A stretch of 64,000 bases of DNA from Pseudomonas sp. LFM046 (lineage in GTDB: Bacteria; Pseudomonadota; Gammaproteobacteria; Pseudomonadales; Pseudomonadaceae): the NCBI RefSeq assembly GCF_000949385.2, contig NZ_JYKO02000001.1, positions 1 through 64,000 on the forward strand, in the 5' to 3' direction. The notes under the pieces were generated by a model, which saw nothing but the letters and a program-made list of their open reading frames with translations, was not told the origin of the DNA and searched no databases. The position numbers and the translations under genes are program-made. Shown here piece by piece: positions 63,305-64,000 of the stretch (position 1 is the stretch's first letter; every line of letters begins with the position of its first letter).

Positions 63305-64000
63305 TCAGAACGGCCTGTCCCCCAGAATGGTCGCCCGATGCATTACCCGCCGTTGCGGCCGGTAGTCGTCCACCGCGAAGTGCTGGGTGATGCGGTTGTC
63401 CCAGAAGGCCACGTCGTTTTCCTGCCAGCGCCAGCGGATGGTGAACTCGGGGCGGGTGGCGTGGGCGAAGAGGAAGCGCAGCAGCGCGTCGCTTTCCGCT
63501 GCCGTCAGTTCGTTGATGCGGGTGGTGAAGCCTTCATTGACGAACAGCCCCTTGCGCCCGGTGACCGGATGGGTGCGTACCACCGGGTGGCTGCGGGGCG
63601 GGTGCTTGCGCTTGGCGTCTTCCAGGCGCTCCTGTTCTTCGGGCGTGAGGCTGAAGCGTTCCTCGGGGAAGGAGCGGCTCAGGTCGTGGTTGGCGGTGAG
63701 GTCTTCCAACAGTTGCTGAATGGGTTTCGACAGCGCGTCGTAGGCGGCGCTGCTGCTGGCCCAGAGCGTGTCGCCGCCAAAGGGCGGCAGTTGCTTGGCG
63801 GCCAGCACCGCGCCCAATGCCGGGGTTTCCAGGAAGGTCACGTCGGTGTGCCAGAGGGCGTTGTCGCGCACATCGGTGACGGCGGTATCCAGCACCAGCA
63901 CTTCCGGTTGTTCGGGGATGTTCGGGTAGATCGGATGGATATGCAGGTCGCCGAAGTGGCGGGCGAAGGCGGCTTGCTGTTGCGGGTTGAGCGGCTGGCC
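63305..64000 (-). CDS. TauD-family 2-oxoglutarate dioxygenase (partial, 5' end off the window)
   Basis: The visible 231 codons stay open to the right edge, so the N-terminus is missing. The facial-triad motif starts at LWHTDVTF (HxD), and [17 protein letters not shown] contains the distal His region followed by RVMHRATI with the 2-oxoglutarate Arg. TauD-type enzymes release sulfite from taurine or alkyl sulfonates/sulfates. It is convergent with the sulfonate-type cluster and fits its theme; taurine itself is not proven. Confidence 0.9.
   Translation of the reverse strand, partial: GQPLNPQQQAAFARHFGDLHIHPIYPNIPEQPEVLVLDTAVTDVRDNALWHTDVTFLETPALGAVLAAKQLPPFGGDTLWASSSAAYDALSKPIQQLLEDLTANHDLSRSFPEERFSLTPEEQERLEDAKRKHPPRSHPVVRTHPVTGRKGLFVNEGFTTRINELTAAESDALLRFLFAHATRPEFTIRWRWQENDVAFWDNRITQHFAVDDYRPQRRVMHRATILGDRPF

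Overview
The window is chromosomal DNA of a GC-rich gammaproteobacterium, almost certainly a Pseudomonas in the broad sense. The 5S rRNA matches the pseudomonad sequence as I remember it. The order gabD-gabT ... cysA-cysW-cysT-sbp-oscA, GGDEF/EAL gene, desA, OprD-type porin, PAS-GGDEF gene follows what I recall of the P. aeruginosa PA0265-PA0291 region. REP-type repeats of the GTAGGGGCGAATTCATTCGCC kind point to the P. resinovorans/Metapseudomonas side of the genus, but that placement is inference.

Layout. (1) 57-1323: the 3' end of an rRNA operon (5S plus terminator) and a cytoplasmic L-asparaginase. (2) 1655-11274: a co-directional cassette I cannot match to any described system. It holds two paralogous charge-polarised proteins, a zinc-metallopeptidase-like protein, three large unknown proteins, a DUF4438-family protein and a stand-alone LuxR-type HTH regulator. 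Strong Shine-Dalgarno sites, short gaps and an inverted repeat upstream suggest one regulated unit. This is the best candidate for an undescribed system. (3) 11376-14233: an accessory patch with a small unknown gene, a frameshifted AlbA/Schlafen-type ATP-binding gene, coding debris and tRNA-Arg(CCG). (4) 14556-30978: GABA catabolism (gabD, gabT), two tandem receiver-HDOD regulators, an isomerase, an SDR/TetR divergent pair, a LysR/EamA pair, an orphan autotransporter barrel, a rubredoxin/membrane desaturase/AraC group, a Crp-family regulator, a Mpo1-like protein, an unknown exported protein and a TauE/SafE exporter. (5) 31141-45148: the sulfate/thiosulfate operon oscA-sbp-cysTWA, a membrane GGDEF-EAL protein, desA, an OprD-family porin, a LysR regulator divergent from an HlyD-DUF2955 efflux pair, and a PAS-GGDEF cyclase. 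(6) 45178-46487: a lower-GC islet with an unknown lipoprotein pair and a broken small gene. (7) 46712-64000: a sulfur-scavenging block. It has an RBBP9-like hydrolase, a sigma54-activator-like AAA+ protein without a proper GAFTGA loop, an MFS exporter, cystine ABC transporter plus D-cysteine desulfhydrase, a MetQ-like binding protein, a trans-sulfuration-type PLP enzyme, then GntR - AprA-like flavoprotein - ferredoxin - sulfonate-type ABC transporter - HEAT-repeat protein - DUF971 protein, and a TauD-family dioxygenase running off the right edge.

Functional theme: sulfur acquisition dominates. Sulfate/thiosulfate uptake, cystine uptake with desulfhydration, a methionine-type binding protein, sulfonate-type uptake with a putative redox pair and a TauD-type oxygenase all lie within about 33 kb. 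Several of their promoters sit in AT-rich islands with long dyads. The unknown cassette at 1655-11274 shows no link to this theme.
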